Assembly: GCF_954871325.1 (NCBI RefSeq)
Contig: NC_088775.1
Coordinates: 47,345,561-47,409,560 of the forward strand
Length of the DNA: 64,000 nucleotides
DNA from: Gordionus sp. m RMFG-2023
Taxonomy: Eukaryota > Nematomorpha > Gordioida > Chordodea > Parachordodidae
Direction: 5' to 3'
Positions 1 through 11,249 of this stretch are shown piece by piece; within the stretch, counting starts at the first letter, position 1, and the number at the start of each line of letters is the position of its first letter. A model generated the notes under the pieces. The model saw only the letters and a program-made list of their open reading frames with translations, made no database searches and was not told the origin of the DNA. Made by a program: the position numbers and the translations under genes.

Positions 1-1241
1 ATCTTCAATAAATTTGAGCAAAAATTTTTGATTTCATCTTGAAAGATTTTTATGCATGAAACTTATACAAGATTTACTTTTAAAAAATTTTGGAATTTTT
101 AGGAAAATTTTTTTAAAAGTATTATTAACTGATTATAAACCTTTTTAAGATTAATAATAAAATGGTTAAATATTCCCAAAAAGGAACGATAGTATTATAT
201 AAAAAATTTATAATTTTATCTTTAATAAAATTCCCTAACATCCTTTGTAAAGTATATACTTTTAAAATAACCATTTAAAATTGCATTGGGAATAAAATTA
301 TATAATATATTCTTTTTAAATTTTATTTTCTGCTATATGTATGGAATTGAAGTAATATTTGAGGGAAATTAAGATAAGTATATGTAATCCAGATTATAGG
401 TATGCCAGAATCCCAAAGGATAATAGCACCAGGCCTTATACTATCTTCTGGCAGTAAGTTAAATCTCAAGATAGTCGGTCATATGTGTCACGATTAAATG
501 CTTTATTACGGCATATTTCATGATAGTGTGGAAAACCCCCAAAAATAAAATACACCAGAAGATTCGAAACAGTATTTTACTGATTCTTGATTCAAACTAA
601 GGACTGTGGACTAGAATAAAAGTAATATTAATTCGTTGATTTCGAACCTAAGTACGAGCTAAGGCCTGATGGAACCTGGTATTTTTCTGAAACAAACCTA
701 AGCTAAGGAAAAGTGATATGATCGAGAGGCTAGAGAGATGTGGGTTATGGTTACAAATGTAAAAAAATATTTCAAAAAACGATTTTTAACATAAAACTGA
801 AAAAACAAACAGGTAACTCAGTGGTAGGGTAATAGGGTAAGGTTATACTTTCGATAAGGAAAGGAGATAAAATTGCTTAGGCGTGGCTAGGGGAAATCCA
901 CCCCCCCCCTTTAGAAATATGACACTTTTTGTGAATATCATTTTAACCCCCCCCCCCCTCCCCCCTTCCAAAATGTATGCATATTTCTTAAACATTAATT
1001 TAATGTATATTATACATATATATATATTTTATACAAACTAATAAAAATATTTAAAATAGTAAAAAAAACAATTGTAGTAATATTTGTAGATTAAGTTTTC
1101 CCTGGGATACAAATTTCTCAGTAAACTATAATTGAGGGAAATTTCCCGGAAAAATAGGGAAACAACGGTAAAAAATGGGAAATTTTATTTTCCAGGTCAA
1201 TGTTGATCTTTTTTCGTTTTATGTCAAAAATATATAAACTA
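1..1241. other. AT-rich stretch without recognisable gene
   Basis: No coding signal is visible on either strand. The main landmarks are two poly-C runs around 899-909 and 945-966, and short GGGAAATTTCCC-like palindromic words near 1135-1195 that recur near 28235-28265. The latter look like worn ends of a DNA transposon, but no element can be delimited. Confidence 0.5.
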
Positions 1242-2347
1242 TTAACCCTTCAATAAACTATATTATAAAATTTATTAAAACAAAATTTAAATATTTTATA
1301 TTTTGAATGAGATATATGAAAAAGAAAACAGATTTTCTCTGGTGGATTTATTTTATTTTTCACCAGCTGACTCATTTCTCAAATTATTTTTATCATTTAA
1401 ATGATTTTTGCAGATTCTGAAACTAAATATATAATTATTTAAGATGTAATATCATTTTATTTGAGGTGATTATGATAATATAAATGAGGATGAATATTTT
1501 ATATACGATAATGATCATGATACACAATCTGAATTAGATAAAGAAATGTTAGCTGAAGACAATAAACTTAATATTATTAATATGAAATCATTTATTAAAG
1601 TATATTTCTCTTTAATTAGCTAAAAAAAAATAAGTTAACTAAATGGAAAAAGGATCTTTCTAATCAAAGAATAAGAACTCATTAACAAATTTAGTTATTC
1701 ATCTGCCAGGAGTAAAAGAATGAAGAAAGAAGCTGACACTCCAGAAAAATGTTTTGACTTGTTCATAACACCAAAAATGATTGAAAAGATTATTTATCAT
1801 ACTAATGGAAAAATTAAAATTATATGTAAAAAACCAATATGAAAGTTCTACTGTTGATGTGACATAATTCAAGACATTACTGGGAAATCTTTATTTAGCT
1901 GGAATTTTTAAATCTAACCATCAAAATAAAAATATTTTTTTTCAAATATGTAAAATAAATTTATGTTTAGAACACATTAATGTTTTATGTAATAAAAGTT
2001 TTGCATGTCAAATTCAAAATATTTCAATGTTATATATTTTTTTTATGTTTGAATGTATTAGTGTAATTTTTTTTATAATGAAGAATAAAGATCCATATTA
2101 TGAATTATCATAATTATCTGATAGATAAGTTATATTTGAAATTTAAAAAAAGTAAGCTTTTTTTAAAAAATTTTGGCACAAATTATAATTATCCTCATCA
2201 TCTTTAATCTAAGCTTAAGAAATAAATATTTTATTAAGTTTAAGGTTAGTTCTAATATAACTGGAGATATCTACATTTGAAATTGGGGTCTATTAAACCC
2301 CACCCGAGTACTAATGTCATTTCTTTCACCAGAGTATTGAAGGGTTA
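1242..2347 (+). mobile_element. piggyBac-family DNA transposon relic
   Basis: The left end at 1242 reads TTAACCCTTCAATA. The right end near 2334-2347 is its inverted counterpart (TATTGAAGGGTTAC), giving terminal inverted repeats of about 13 bp that start at a TTAA site, the piggyBac target; the right TTAA is worn to TTAC. Between them lie short pieces of piggyBac transposase on the plus strand. At about 1.1 kb it is much shorter than a full piggyBac element (2-3 kb), so it is internally deleted. Confidence 0.7.
1470..1945 (+). pseudogene. piggyBac transposase N-terminal fragment
   Basis: Frames on the plus strand show an acidic N-terminal stretch (about 1470-1600, with DYDNINEDEYF). This is followed near 1710-1850 by LVIHLPGVK and then TPEKCFDLFITPKMIEKII and HTN, which matches the conserved start of the piggyBac DDE domain (pattern: tP-cFelFit-mie-iv-TN). 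Around 1867-1915 comes a LLGNLYLAGIFKSN-like piece, matching the next conserved block (LG-li-aG-ksn). Pieces lie in different frames with stops between them, and the catalytic part and C-terminal zinc-binding domain are absent. Identification rests on motif order. The copy is dead and old. Confidence 0.65.
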
Positions 2348-2739
2348 CTATGTATAAACAAGTATAATATAATTTCAATTGTTTAATTTGTTATCTTCTT
2401 TTGAAACGATTCTAGATCTCTAAATCTAGGTATCCAGAAATTCGGTTTATAACATCTAATCCTTTATCAACAGCTTCATTGTCTTTGAAAATAAATCTGT
2501 AATATCAAAGGTCAAGTATATGAGTAAGGTGATGTATGTCCTGGCTACAAAAAATTTCCCTAATTTTTTTATAAATTGTTCGATTTCTATAAATTTCGTT
2601 AAGAGATTTCCCTGATATGATTAACATTATTTCGCTTCGACTTCCTCTATTTGTGCAGAAATGATTAAAATTATATAGATGTGCAAGATCATTTAAAAAA
2701 CTTCATTGAGAATTTTTTTCGTTCTTCGATATATGTTAC
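2348..2739. other. AT-rich, nothing recognised
   Basis: No open reading frame of note, repeat or RNA signal was seen in this stretch. Confidence 0.4.
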
Positions 2740-3400
2740 GCTAAAAACCATATCCAATTCTTTTTACCCTCTCCCCTTCAGGCCAAGTCCAACCCTTTAA
2801 GACTAAGAGTGATATTTTGTGAGTCAAAATATATTTAAATTAGCTTTTACTTGAGACCCATATCTAAATTCTTAGATTACCTATCGGTAATATTTAATAT
2901 TAAAAAATTCCAAGCCAGGTCCAAGCCCACAATAATTTTGAAAAAATTCTCAAAGTCCGGTTTAAAACCATAATAATTTTGGTAGTTCAGAACTAAAATA
3001 AAATTTAAAAAAATTATTAATGCAATTAAAAATGCTATAAGAATCAGAGATCTTCATGGCCTTTGGATTTTTGATCATACCCTGCTATATTAAAAAATTT
3101 AAGCTTCCAATACCTTAATAATTTTGAAAAATATTTCTCAATCCCAGCCCAAAATAGTTTTGAGAATTATTTCACCCTGGTCCAACCCATAATAATTTTA
3201 AAAACTTTTTCCCAAGCCCGGCCCATAATAATTTGTAAAAGATTTTCCCAAGCCAGGTCAAAGCCCATATTAATTTTGAGGAATATTTTCCAAGCCTAGC
3301 CCAACTTCATAATAATTTTGAAAATTTTTTCCCAAACTAGGATATAGTTAAATTTTTAATTAATTTATCATCAAATGAAGGGGAAATCTCTGATTCACCA
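2740..3400 (-). repeat. GC-motif repeat (CCCAAGCCCGGCCC) of a hAT-like non-autonomous element
   Basis: Units of roughly 40-55 bp combine a GC-rich word of the type CCAAGCCCGGCCCATAATAA with an AT-rich run ending in TTTTGAAAA; about six units lie between 2900 and 3350. A word resembling a terminal repeat, AGAGATCTTCATGGCC, sits near 3046. The same repeat with the same order occurs in opposite orientation at 18430-19020. The end of the hAT element at 20646 (TAGAGACCTTCATGGGCC plus GGGCTTGGGCC words) is clearly related. I read this as a degenerate non-autonomous hAT; no target duplication could be assigned. Confidence 0.5.
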
Positions 3401-4115
3401 GACATTCTGCTGGTTAGCTTCTAGTATAAATACAAAAAAAATCCTGTTAATACGTAATAGGGAAACTGGAAAACCCTGAGCACACCTCTTAATAGAATCC
3501 TGACAAAATCAGTTCTTTCCTAATATTTTTATAAGAAATAACAAATCTTACCTCGTTTTATTGGAGATAACCCCAAAAAATTAAGTTATGGAGAAAAATA
3601 TGGATTAAAATTACGTCCACTGCTACAACTCTACAGACAAAATTGATTTTTATAATGCTTGATTATTGTTTGCATCATTATTTGTTATCCCTGAAATAAA
3701 AATAATATTTTATCCTGTAAAAAAATGGATGTTGATTTCTAGCCTATTTAATATGCAGTGAATATATTTATTTTATTCACGTTTTTATTTATAAAAAGAT
3801 GATTTCTATATTTTTGTATTATGATTTAAAATTATTCTAAAAAATAAATGTTTATTCCATTGGCTTATTGTTGTTTTTCAGATAAATTTATTGTATATCT
3901 TGAATTTCCGAGTTATTTATCAAAGAATTTGACAAGGGCCATATTATCCTGTTACGAAATAAAAAATGCTATTTATTTTAATTAAAAATATGCCATTCAA
4001 TATTAATAAAACAATTAGCTATTGCAATTAATTTATATTTTATAAAAAATAATGAGGAATAATTATTAAAGGCGTGTATCTGTTTACATTTTGAGCAAAT
4101 CCTATGAAATGCATT
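3401..4115. other. AT-rich, nothing recognised
   Basis: No motif-bearing reading frame was found. The short frame at 4040-4330 on the minus strand overlaps the Helitron fragment in another frame and has no supporting motif. Confidence 0.4.
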
Positions 4116-4540
4116 TTAATTTTTGACGAAAAGTGGCAAATATGGGCGTTCGTTTGGAATTTGATGAAGAAATAATTCACGCATAACTTCATCCCATTTA
4201 AGGTTGCGGGTGAGAGTAATGAATAATGAGGGCTTACCAAAGCAGCATATAATAGCCATGGCGTCCTGATAATGTTGATGCATATGCCTTGGGCCACGGG
4301 TAAAAGAAGACAGAATGTTTCTTCTGCCAAGAGTGTTAGTAATAGTATCCTTCTCTAAAATAGCATCATGAATGCTTTGATAGAGTTCTGCGTGTAATTT
4401 GGACTGATTACTACGTATAGAATTTAATCGAAGCATTTTCTGTTTGGCACAACTGTCCACGATATATTGGTGCAAAAGACATTTTGATCTTAAAATAATA
4501 TTCTCATCATCAAGGGCCTCTTCTAAATAGCTAAAATAAA
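4116..4540 (-). pseudogene. Helitron Rep/helicase protein fragment (Helitron_like_N domain)
   Basis: On the minus strand a 119-residue open frame (4116-4475), extended in frame upstream to about 4540, carries the conserved core of the rolling-circle Rep domain of Helitron RepHel proteins. Visible blocks are the upstream LEEALDDENIILRSKCLLHQYIVD, where Helitrons have a Lfqqyivd-like block, then YQSIHDAI, then NILSSFTRGPRHMHQHYQDAM with FGKPSLFITLTRNLKWDE. The last two match the family consensus (LPsSf-GGpRym-q-yqDAmaivr-fGkPdlFiT-TcNp-W-EI). The catalytic Rep tyrosines and the helicase lie downstream and are missing, and the frame ends at a stop near 4116. A dead fragment of a 1200-1500-residue protein. 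Confidence 0.8.
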
Positions 4541-4797
4541 AATAGCTAAAAATATAAAAAATTGGGAATCCTGCTTATATATCTTAGAAATTTTTTTAAG
4601 TAAATTTAAAAATATTATTAATAGATGCTAAGGAATTAAATTCTTGTATTTAAATTAGTTTTTTAAAAAATCGCTAAAAATGAAAATTAATCATTTTGAA
4701 TATATATAAGTGTTTACTTCCTAGCAACTATTAATATTATTTATAATATTACCTTTAAAAAATTTAGAAGATATAGCGAGATTTACAATTTTTTAGG

Positions 4798-5085
4798 GCA
4801 AGGGAAAAAAGGAGAAGGGAAGGAAAAGGGAAAGGTAAAAAGGAGGGGAAATGAGAAGCGAAAGGAAAAGTGAAAGTATGTAAAGGAAAAGATATAGGTA
4901 AAAGGGAAAGAAAAAATTTTAAGGGAAAGAAAAAGGAAAAGTGAAGAAAGTGCAAGGTAATAAGAGGAATTAAAAGGGAAAGGAAGGAAAAGGGAAAGAA
5001 GGGAAAGGAAAAGAGAAGAGAGGGGAAGGTAATAAGAAATTAAAGATAAAGGAAGGAAGAGAGAAATCAAAAGGAATGTAGAAAG
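4798..5085. repeat. Polypurine (GGAAAAG)n tract
   Basis: About 290 bp of nearly pure purine on the plus strand built from irregular GGAAAAG, GGGAAAG and GAAGGAAA words. The long minus-strand reading frames here, made of F, L, S and P, are by-products of this composition and not genes. Confidence 0.85.
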
Positions 5086-5869
5086 GTTATAATAAAAAGG
5101 CTACTAAAATAAAATTAAATTAAAAAGAACAGGTATCATAAGAAAAGTATCATATCATCATTAAAAAGAAAGCAACTTGTGACTATCTAGGTAATTTTGT
5201 CCAACCTTTAATTTCTAAAAAACAATGACATTAAAGTAATTTTCTATATAATTTTTCTATGTAGTTATTATTAAATATAAGTATACAACTAAAGCATAAA
5301 CACAAATAATATGATTCTTAAAATATATTTGTATCTAATATTAATATTAAAAGATACTATCCAGTATTGATATTAAAGATACTAACTGTTTAGATTTCAT
5401 CGTTGTCATAATTCAGTTGCCTTTAAGTTTAGTATTTCATAAAATATAATGATATCTAAAATGTTAATAGATACGTGATACGTGATATAAGCATTTTCGC
5501 CCTCTGGTTGTTGATACAACAGAGCTACGCTAGGTTTTCCTCAAAAATCCATCAAACTGGATAGTTAATTAAGGATAGAAAAATGAGGAGCCCTTCACAC
5601 GTTTGTGGGCAAGCCGCACGTACTTGTACGCGCAACAGTCCGAGAACTGTTGCTTCGTCTATAGGCTAATAAACAAAAAGAAATGGGCAAAACAAAAGCT
5701 TATACCCAAGAACTGCAAAAATAATTTAATTACTTTAAGGGTGGGTGGCGGCTAATTTTAAGTTTAACATCTAATGTAAGACTTGATAATTACTATCAAT
5801 AATTAAGAATGTGTTCATATCAATTGAGATTAGAATTTATTCATGAAAATAAGAAAAAGCTAATGGGTT
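5086..5869. other. AT-rich spacer with a small hairpin-rich GC island (5590-5665)
   Basis: Most of this stretch shows nothing. Near 5590-5665 composition rises and three hairpins follow each other: CACA-cgtt-TGTG inside GCCC/GGGC, CGTAC-tt-GTACG, and CAACAGT-ccgaga-ACTGTTG. It lies a few hundred bases upstream of a LINE relic on the same strand, so it may be a structured 5' part of that element. It fits neither a tRNA nor a hammerhead core that I can see. Confidence 0.35.
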
Positions 5870-7620
5870 TACGGCAAATTGTTTAAATAGGTGAAAATTT
5901 CAATGAATAGGCAAAAACTAGTCAGTAATAGGTTTATGACTATCCAGTAAAACACCACACAACAAAGGTTTTTTTTTCTTTTTCCAGAGAAACAAAATAC
6001 TCTATGAAGTGATAGATAGATTATATAGCGAAAAGGGTCTTTGATAATGATAAAGATATGAGAAAAAGGAACTATGACGCAGAAATAGGAACCAGCTCCG
6101 TAAGTTTTAGGAAATGGAAAAGTAATTGTAAGATTAACAAAAGGCATTATGACTTGATTGTTAAATGATAGTCTATCACTCATGGAAAGACTCTACCAAC
6201 AAACATAATTACAAACCTCGCCACCCCACTGTCGACTGGTTTCTCCATAAATGAAATAACAAGTGGTCAAAGACTAAGAAAAAACAAAGCTCCGGGGCTA
6301 GATAATATCACAGCCGAAAAACCAAAAATAGCACCTATAACAATATCGCTACCTATTTGCCCTCTTTCAATAAAATATGGGACATCGGAACTACTGCAGT
6401 GGGATGAAACAAATCCTACCTAAGTAACTACCCAAAAACTAAGACCACAGAAATTAAAGGGTTATTGAGCTATAGCCATCATATCCTGTATATGGAAAAT
6501 TTTTTTTTGATTCACTCAAAAAACCACAAGCATATCACCTACACCGAATCTTCCCCCCCCCCCAAAAAAAATACATAAGTATATACAGGCCAAGAAAAGA
6601 AAATACTGGAGCCAAAAATTAATTTAGAAAAATAATCATGCAGAAAAAGTAAGTACAAACCCCCTACTACTTTACATTTGTAAATTATAGCAGAGCTATT
6701 GATACTGTTAACCATGCAGCTTCGTTGTCAGAAAAGGGAAGACCCCAAAATCTTCCAGATCCAGAAAACCACTAATATATGTTTGGATGCTTTGAAATCA
6801 ATGACGAAGAAAATCCTCTACCTCCAAGGTAAAAAGGAGTAAAACAAGGCTAAACTCTTGCCACTCCTAAATAAATAAAAACAAAAGAGAAACACTGGCA
6901 ACGACCAATGTATTATATGTAGACTCCAATTAAGATGTAATGTTTTGAAAAAGAAAAAAGTTAAAGACGTTAAATCTAGTTAACTAGCAATAATAAAGAA
7001 AAATATTGAAATGAATAAAAATAAATAGTTTTCCTCCTTTTTACCAAGAAAAACAAGTAACCACTTCAAAAACTTATAGTTAGAACAGGGTAAATGTAGT
7101 CACAATGTATTTAGGAAATATACTTAATAATAAAAGTAGTTGCAAAGAAGAAGAAAAATTAATACAAAGGCGAGTGGAAACTTTTAAACATATATAAAAG
7201 TATGGAAGATAAGAGAGAAATCGGTATATTCTAGACTGAGGGCACATCCACTATTCCTATATTAATCTATGGAGGGGGCGGACATGTTAGAGAGACCAAA
7301 GAAACTGGGGAAGAAAAAAAATAAATATAAATAAAATTAAAAAAATTAAATTAAAGAAATAGATGACTATAAACAAATAAATGTCTCATAAACAAAAAAG
7401 GATACCCTCTACCCCAGAAACATTTCGAACTCAAAAACTATGGAAAAATACAAAACATACCCAAAAACTAAGTTAAAAAGAGCCAAAGATTAATTCTAGC
7501 CCACATAAGAAACGCAAATCACAAACTATTTCTCAAATGCCATTAATATATCTTAACTCATATAATGGAAAATGTATAGAAGTACAACAACACCTAAGAC
7601 ATTGTATATGTAATTAAAAA
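5870..7620 (+). pseudogene. Decayed non-LTR retrotransposon (LINE) reverse transcriptase
   Basis: Plus-strand frames give RT pieces in the correct order. FSINEI followed by LRKNKAPGLDNITAE lies near 6240-6320 (RT block 0/1), with an IAIIS piece near 6470. AIDTVNH lies near 6690 (around motif A), YLGNILNNKSSCKEE near 7110-7150, and AHIRNANHK near 7500. Each has a direct counterpart in the better kept LINE at 12770-16029 (KNKSPGKDNITGEHLK, YLGVTIDNKGSCKEE, AHILRNHSN), so both belong to one family. This copy is full of stops and frame changes, has no visible endonuclease domain, and was truncated at its 5' side or decayed there. Older than its relative. Confidence 0.75.
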
Positions 7621-8229
7621 TATGGGACGGACTGATTTAAATTAGTACATTAAGTCAATAAGATAAATAAAAGCTAATGTCAGTGAAGTAAGTAATTCAC
7701 AGAAAAGGTGAAAAACAAAGTCAGGAGGTAAATTGAGAAATGAAGAAATTAAATAACCTGAAATACAGGAAAAAAAAATTATGAGAGGTTTAGGTAGTTC
7801 GATTTAATTTTTAGTAATTTCTTTATAGATTTTTTGTTTTTATTTAGCCTTAGGAACTGCTTCAAATTTAAGTTTAGATCCATTATGTTCTTCAAGGCTC
7901 TGTAGAACCATAATGTCTTATATTTGCTATATGTTTTCCTACCCATTACTGGTTAACGTTCATATATACACCACCTCCTATATATCATTTTTAAATATAG
8001 TAGTTTTTATTTTAAAAACTAATAAATTTTTTTTTATATAGTTTAGATATTGTACCTCAAAACTGGAAAAGAAAAATATGAAAAAAATTTATTTTTATGT
8101 CCCTAAGAAGCCCTCAAACATGGCGAATTTATGAGGTTTAAAATGCAAAGTCTTCTAGGTGATCTCACGAGCATATTATGAAATTACTTCGATGAAAACT
8201 AGTGTATATATTTGTTTTATTAAATAATT
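7621..8229. other. AT-rich, nothing recognised
   Basis: Flank between the LINE relic and the piggyBac relic; no motif, array or RNA seen. Confidence 0.4.
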
Positions 8230-8329
8230 AAAATTTTAATTGGTAACTATATAAAGTTGACTGGTGCATATATGCACCGTTAACTAGTGTTGTTAATCGG
8301 CTTAGCCGAGTCGGCTCGAACAGAGCTCA

Positions 8330-8690
8330 CCCAAATTTTGGGTCGTTTTTTTCGACTCTAACTCAAAGTTTTGGTCGTTTTTTACGACTTCGACCAGAGT
8401 TCAAGCCGAAAAAAACGACTTCGACCCAAAATATGGGTCGTTTTTTTCGACTCCGACCCAAGTCCAAGCCGAAAAAAACGACCTCGACCCAAAATATGGG
8501 TCGTTTTTTACGACTCCGACTCAAAATTTGGGTCGTATTTTTCGACTCAAACTTGAAATTTGGGTCGTATTTTTCGACTAAAACTTGAAGTTTGGGTCGT
8601 ATTTTTTGACTCAAACTTGAAGTTTGGGTCATATTTTTCGACTCCAACTCAAAGTTTGGGTCGTTTTTCTGACTTAGACTCAAACATCGG
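8330..8690. repeat. 32-bp subterminal repeats with GTCG...CGAC dyads (left arm, copy A)
   Basis: GGTCG words recur at 8531, 8563, 8595, 8627 (worn) and 8659, an exact 32-bp period close to three helical turns. Most units contain GTCGTATTTTTCGAC, a dyad with GTCG/CGAC ends. Outward of these, longer GC-rich units (GGTCGTTTTTTTCGACTC, CGACCCAAAATATG) continue to the terminus. The mirror array is at about 10150-10660. Regular spacing and dyad symmetry suggest protein binding sites, by analogy with the subterminal motifs of Ac/Ds, but that role is inferred. Confidence 0.75.
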
Positions 8691-8779
8691 GTCGTTTTAT
8701 TCAATCCGACCCAAAATATGGATCTTTTTTTTAAAGACGACTTAAAGTTAGGGTTGCTTTTTTTCACCCCTAACCCAAT

Positions 8780-9960
8780 TATCTAGATCATAGATAGGTG
8801 ACAATTGTCATAATCGCTATTTTTGAACTTTTTTAAAGGAAATATCTAAAAATATATATTCTAAACATGTTAAATTTAAAATTCAGTGAGGATGTATCAT
8901 AGATAGGTGACAATTGTCATAATCGCTATTTTTGAACTTTTTCAATTTTTTTTAAAGGAGATAGCTAAAAATATATATTCTAAACATGTTAAAGTCACCT
9001 ATCTATGATACATCCTCACTGAATTTTTAATTTAACATGTTTAGAATATATGTTTTTAGATATTTCCTTTAAAAAAATTTGAAAAAGTTCAAAAATAGCG
9101 ATTATGACAATTGTCACCTATCTATGATACATCCTCACTGAATTTTTAATTTAACATGTTTAGAATATATATTTTTAGATATTTCCTTTAAAAAAATTTG
9201 AAAAAGTTTAAAAATAGCGATTATGACAATTGTCACCTATCTATGATACATCCTCACTGAAATTTTAATTTAACATGTTTAGAATATATATTTTTAGCTA
9301 TTTCCTTTAAAAAAATTTGAAAAAGTTCAAAAATAGCGATTATGACAATTGTCACCTATATATGATACATCCTCACTGAATTTTTAATTTAACATGTTTA
9401 GAATATATATTTTTAGATATTTCCTTTAAAAAAATTTGAAAAAGTTCAAAAATAGCGATTATGACAATTGTCACCTATATATGATACATCCTCACTGAAT
9501 TTTAAATTTAACATGTTTAGAATATATATTTTAAGATGTTTCCTTTAAAAAAATTTAAAAAAGTTCAAAAATAGCGATTATGACAATTGTCACATATCTA
9601 TGATACATCCTCACTGAATTTTTAATTTAACATGGTTAGAATATATATTTTTTGCTATTTCCTTTAAAAAAATTGAAAAAAGTTCAAAAATAGCGATTAT
9701 GACAATTGTCACCTATCTATGATACATCCTCACTGAATTTTTAATTTAACATGTTTAGAATATATATTTTTAGCAATTTGCTTTAAAAAAACTCAAAAAA
9801 GTTCTAAAATAGCGATTATGACAATTACCACTTATCTATGGTACAACATCACTGAAATTTTGATTTAACATGTCTACAATATATATTTTTATCTATTTCA
9901 TTTAAAAAAGTTCAAAAATAATTATCATGACAAATGGCACTTTTCTATGGTGCATCACTT
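8780..9960. repeat. 119-bp tandem repeat, two inverted arrays (copy A)
   Basis: The unit contains GATACATCCTCACTGAA, TTTAACATGTTTAGAATATA and ATTATGACAATTGTCAC. Its start recurs at 9007, 9126, 9245, 9364, 9483, 9602 and 9721, an exact 119-bp period. Left of about 8998 two units lie in the opposite orientation; right of it there are about eight, the last ones degenerate. ACAATTGT within the unit is a palindrome. The same unit with the same period forms the arrays at 53900-55110 and 57390-58290. Confidence 0.9.
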
Positions 9961-11249
9961 AAAAATTTTAAAATATAACTATGATGAATAGTTAATCAGA
10001 GCATTATAATTTAAAGAAGCTTTAAGTAACTTTCCCGCCTATAATATTAATATATACTAAATGTTATTTGACTTTTGGTCGAAAAAAATGATCTAGATAT
10101 TGGGTTAGGAGTGAAAAAAAGCAACCCTAACTTTAAGTCGTCTTTAAAATGAAAGATCCATATTTTGGGTCGGATTGAATAAAACGACCCGATGTTTGAG
10201 TCTGAGTCAGAAAAACGACCCAAACTTTGAGTTGGAGTCGAAATATACGACCCAAACTTCAAGTTTGAGTCGAAAAATACGACCCAAACTTCAAGTTTTA
10301 GTCGAAAAATATGACCCAAACTTCAAGTTTAAGTCGAAAAATACGACACAAATTTCAAGTTTGAGTCGAAAAATACGACCCAAATTTTGAGTCGGAGTCG
10401 TAAAAAACGACCCATATTTTGGGTCGAGGTCGTTTTTTTCGGCTTGGACTTAGGTCGGAGTCGAAAAAAACGACCCATATTTTGGGTCGAAGTCGTTTTT
10501 TTCGGCTTGAACTCGGGTCGAAGTCGAAAAAAACGACCCATATTTTGGGTCGAAGTCGTTTTTTTCGGCTTGAACTCGGGTCGAAGTCGAAAAAAACGAC
10601 CCAAACATTGAGTCGGAGTCGAATAAAACGACCCGAGCTTTGGGTCGGGGTCGCGACTCGCGGCGTTTTAACAACACTACCGTTAACCAACTGGCAGTAT
10701 AAATTATTTGAAAAAATTATTGTATGTTTTATTTTTGGTATTTATTCCATTATAAGTTGGATACACGAAAAAATTATTGAGCCTGTAAATGATAAATCAA
10801 ATTTAACATAATGAATTATAATTTTTTATAATGAATTATAATTTTTTATATTATACTTAAAACTATTACCATTACTAAGGAAGGGAAGGGGGGAGGTGAC
10901 TCGAGCCCCCTGAAAGTTTTGAAAAAAATATTTATACCCAAAAAAAGGTCTTTTGAAAATATTTTTGAGCCCCTTGAGAATCGAATAATATGTTTCTTTT
11001 ATAACTTTTTATATTGATTTAATTATATGAAATTATTCGCAAATATTCGGTTCATAAATATTCGAAAACTAAAATTATTTATAAAAATTTTAAATTATTT
11101 GTACCCTCTTCCTTGCTGAACATTGTTTTTCTTATGCATTTGTTTTGTCAATTCAATCAAAATTATCAAAATAATAGATGACTAATTAAAAAATCAAGAT
11201 TCTATAAAATAAATATTTAATTTTTAATTAAATTTTTTAAATGAATCGT

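Larger units (their letters stand above)
8285..10679. mobile_element. Complete non-autonomous foldback hAT element, copy A
   Basis: Termini are TAGTGTTGTTAA at 8285 and its inverse TTAACAACACTA ending at 10679. Both sides carry the perfect 8-bp duplication CCGTTAAC (8277-8284 and 10680-10687), the hallmark of hAT insertion. Each arm has about 400-600 bp of GTCG/CGAC-rich subterminal repeats and then a 119-bp tandem repeat; orientation flips near 8998, so the whole is a giant inverted repeat. No transposase is present. The left 400 bp is nearly identical to the left end of copy B at 53111, so the family moved fairly recently. The many reading frames in the arms are repeat artefacts. Confidence 0.9.

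Noticed and set aside
4764-5070. Phenylalanine/leucine/serine-rich minus-strand frames
   Set aside because: Product of the polypurine tract; composition alone explains the absence of stops.
5590-5665. Hammerhead or HDV-like ribozyme
   Set aside because: No CTGATGA/GAAA core and no HDV-type pairing with a catalytic-cytosine junction could be found; kept only as a hairpin cluster.
8363-8767. Long reading frames on both strands encoding FFRL/KKTT/SRSRKK repeats (also 10047-10811, 53259-53510, 58450-58689)
   Set aside because: They are translations of the GTCG/CGAC subterminal repeats in several frames at once; no domain and no start context.
8780-9960. CRISPR-like appearance of the regular repeats
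   Set aside because: Units are tandem and 119 bp without unique spacers, mirrored within a hAT; the genome is eukaryotic.
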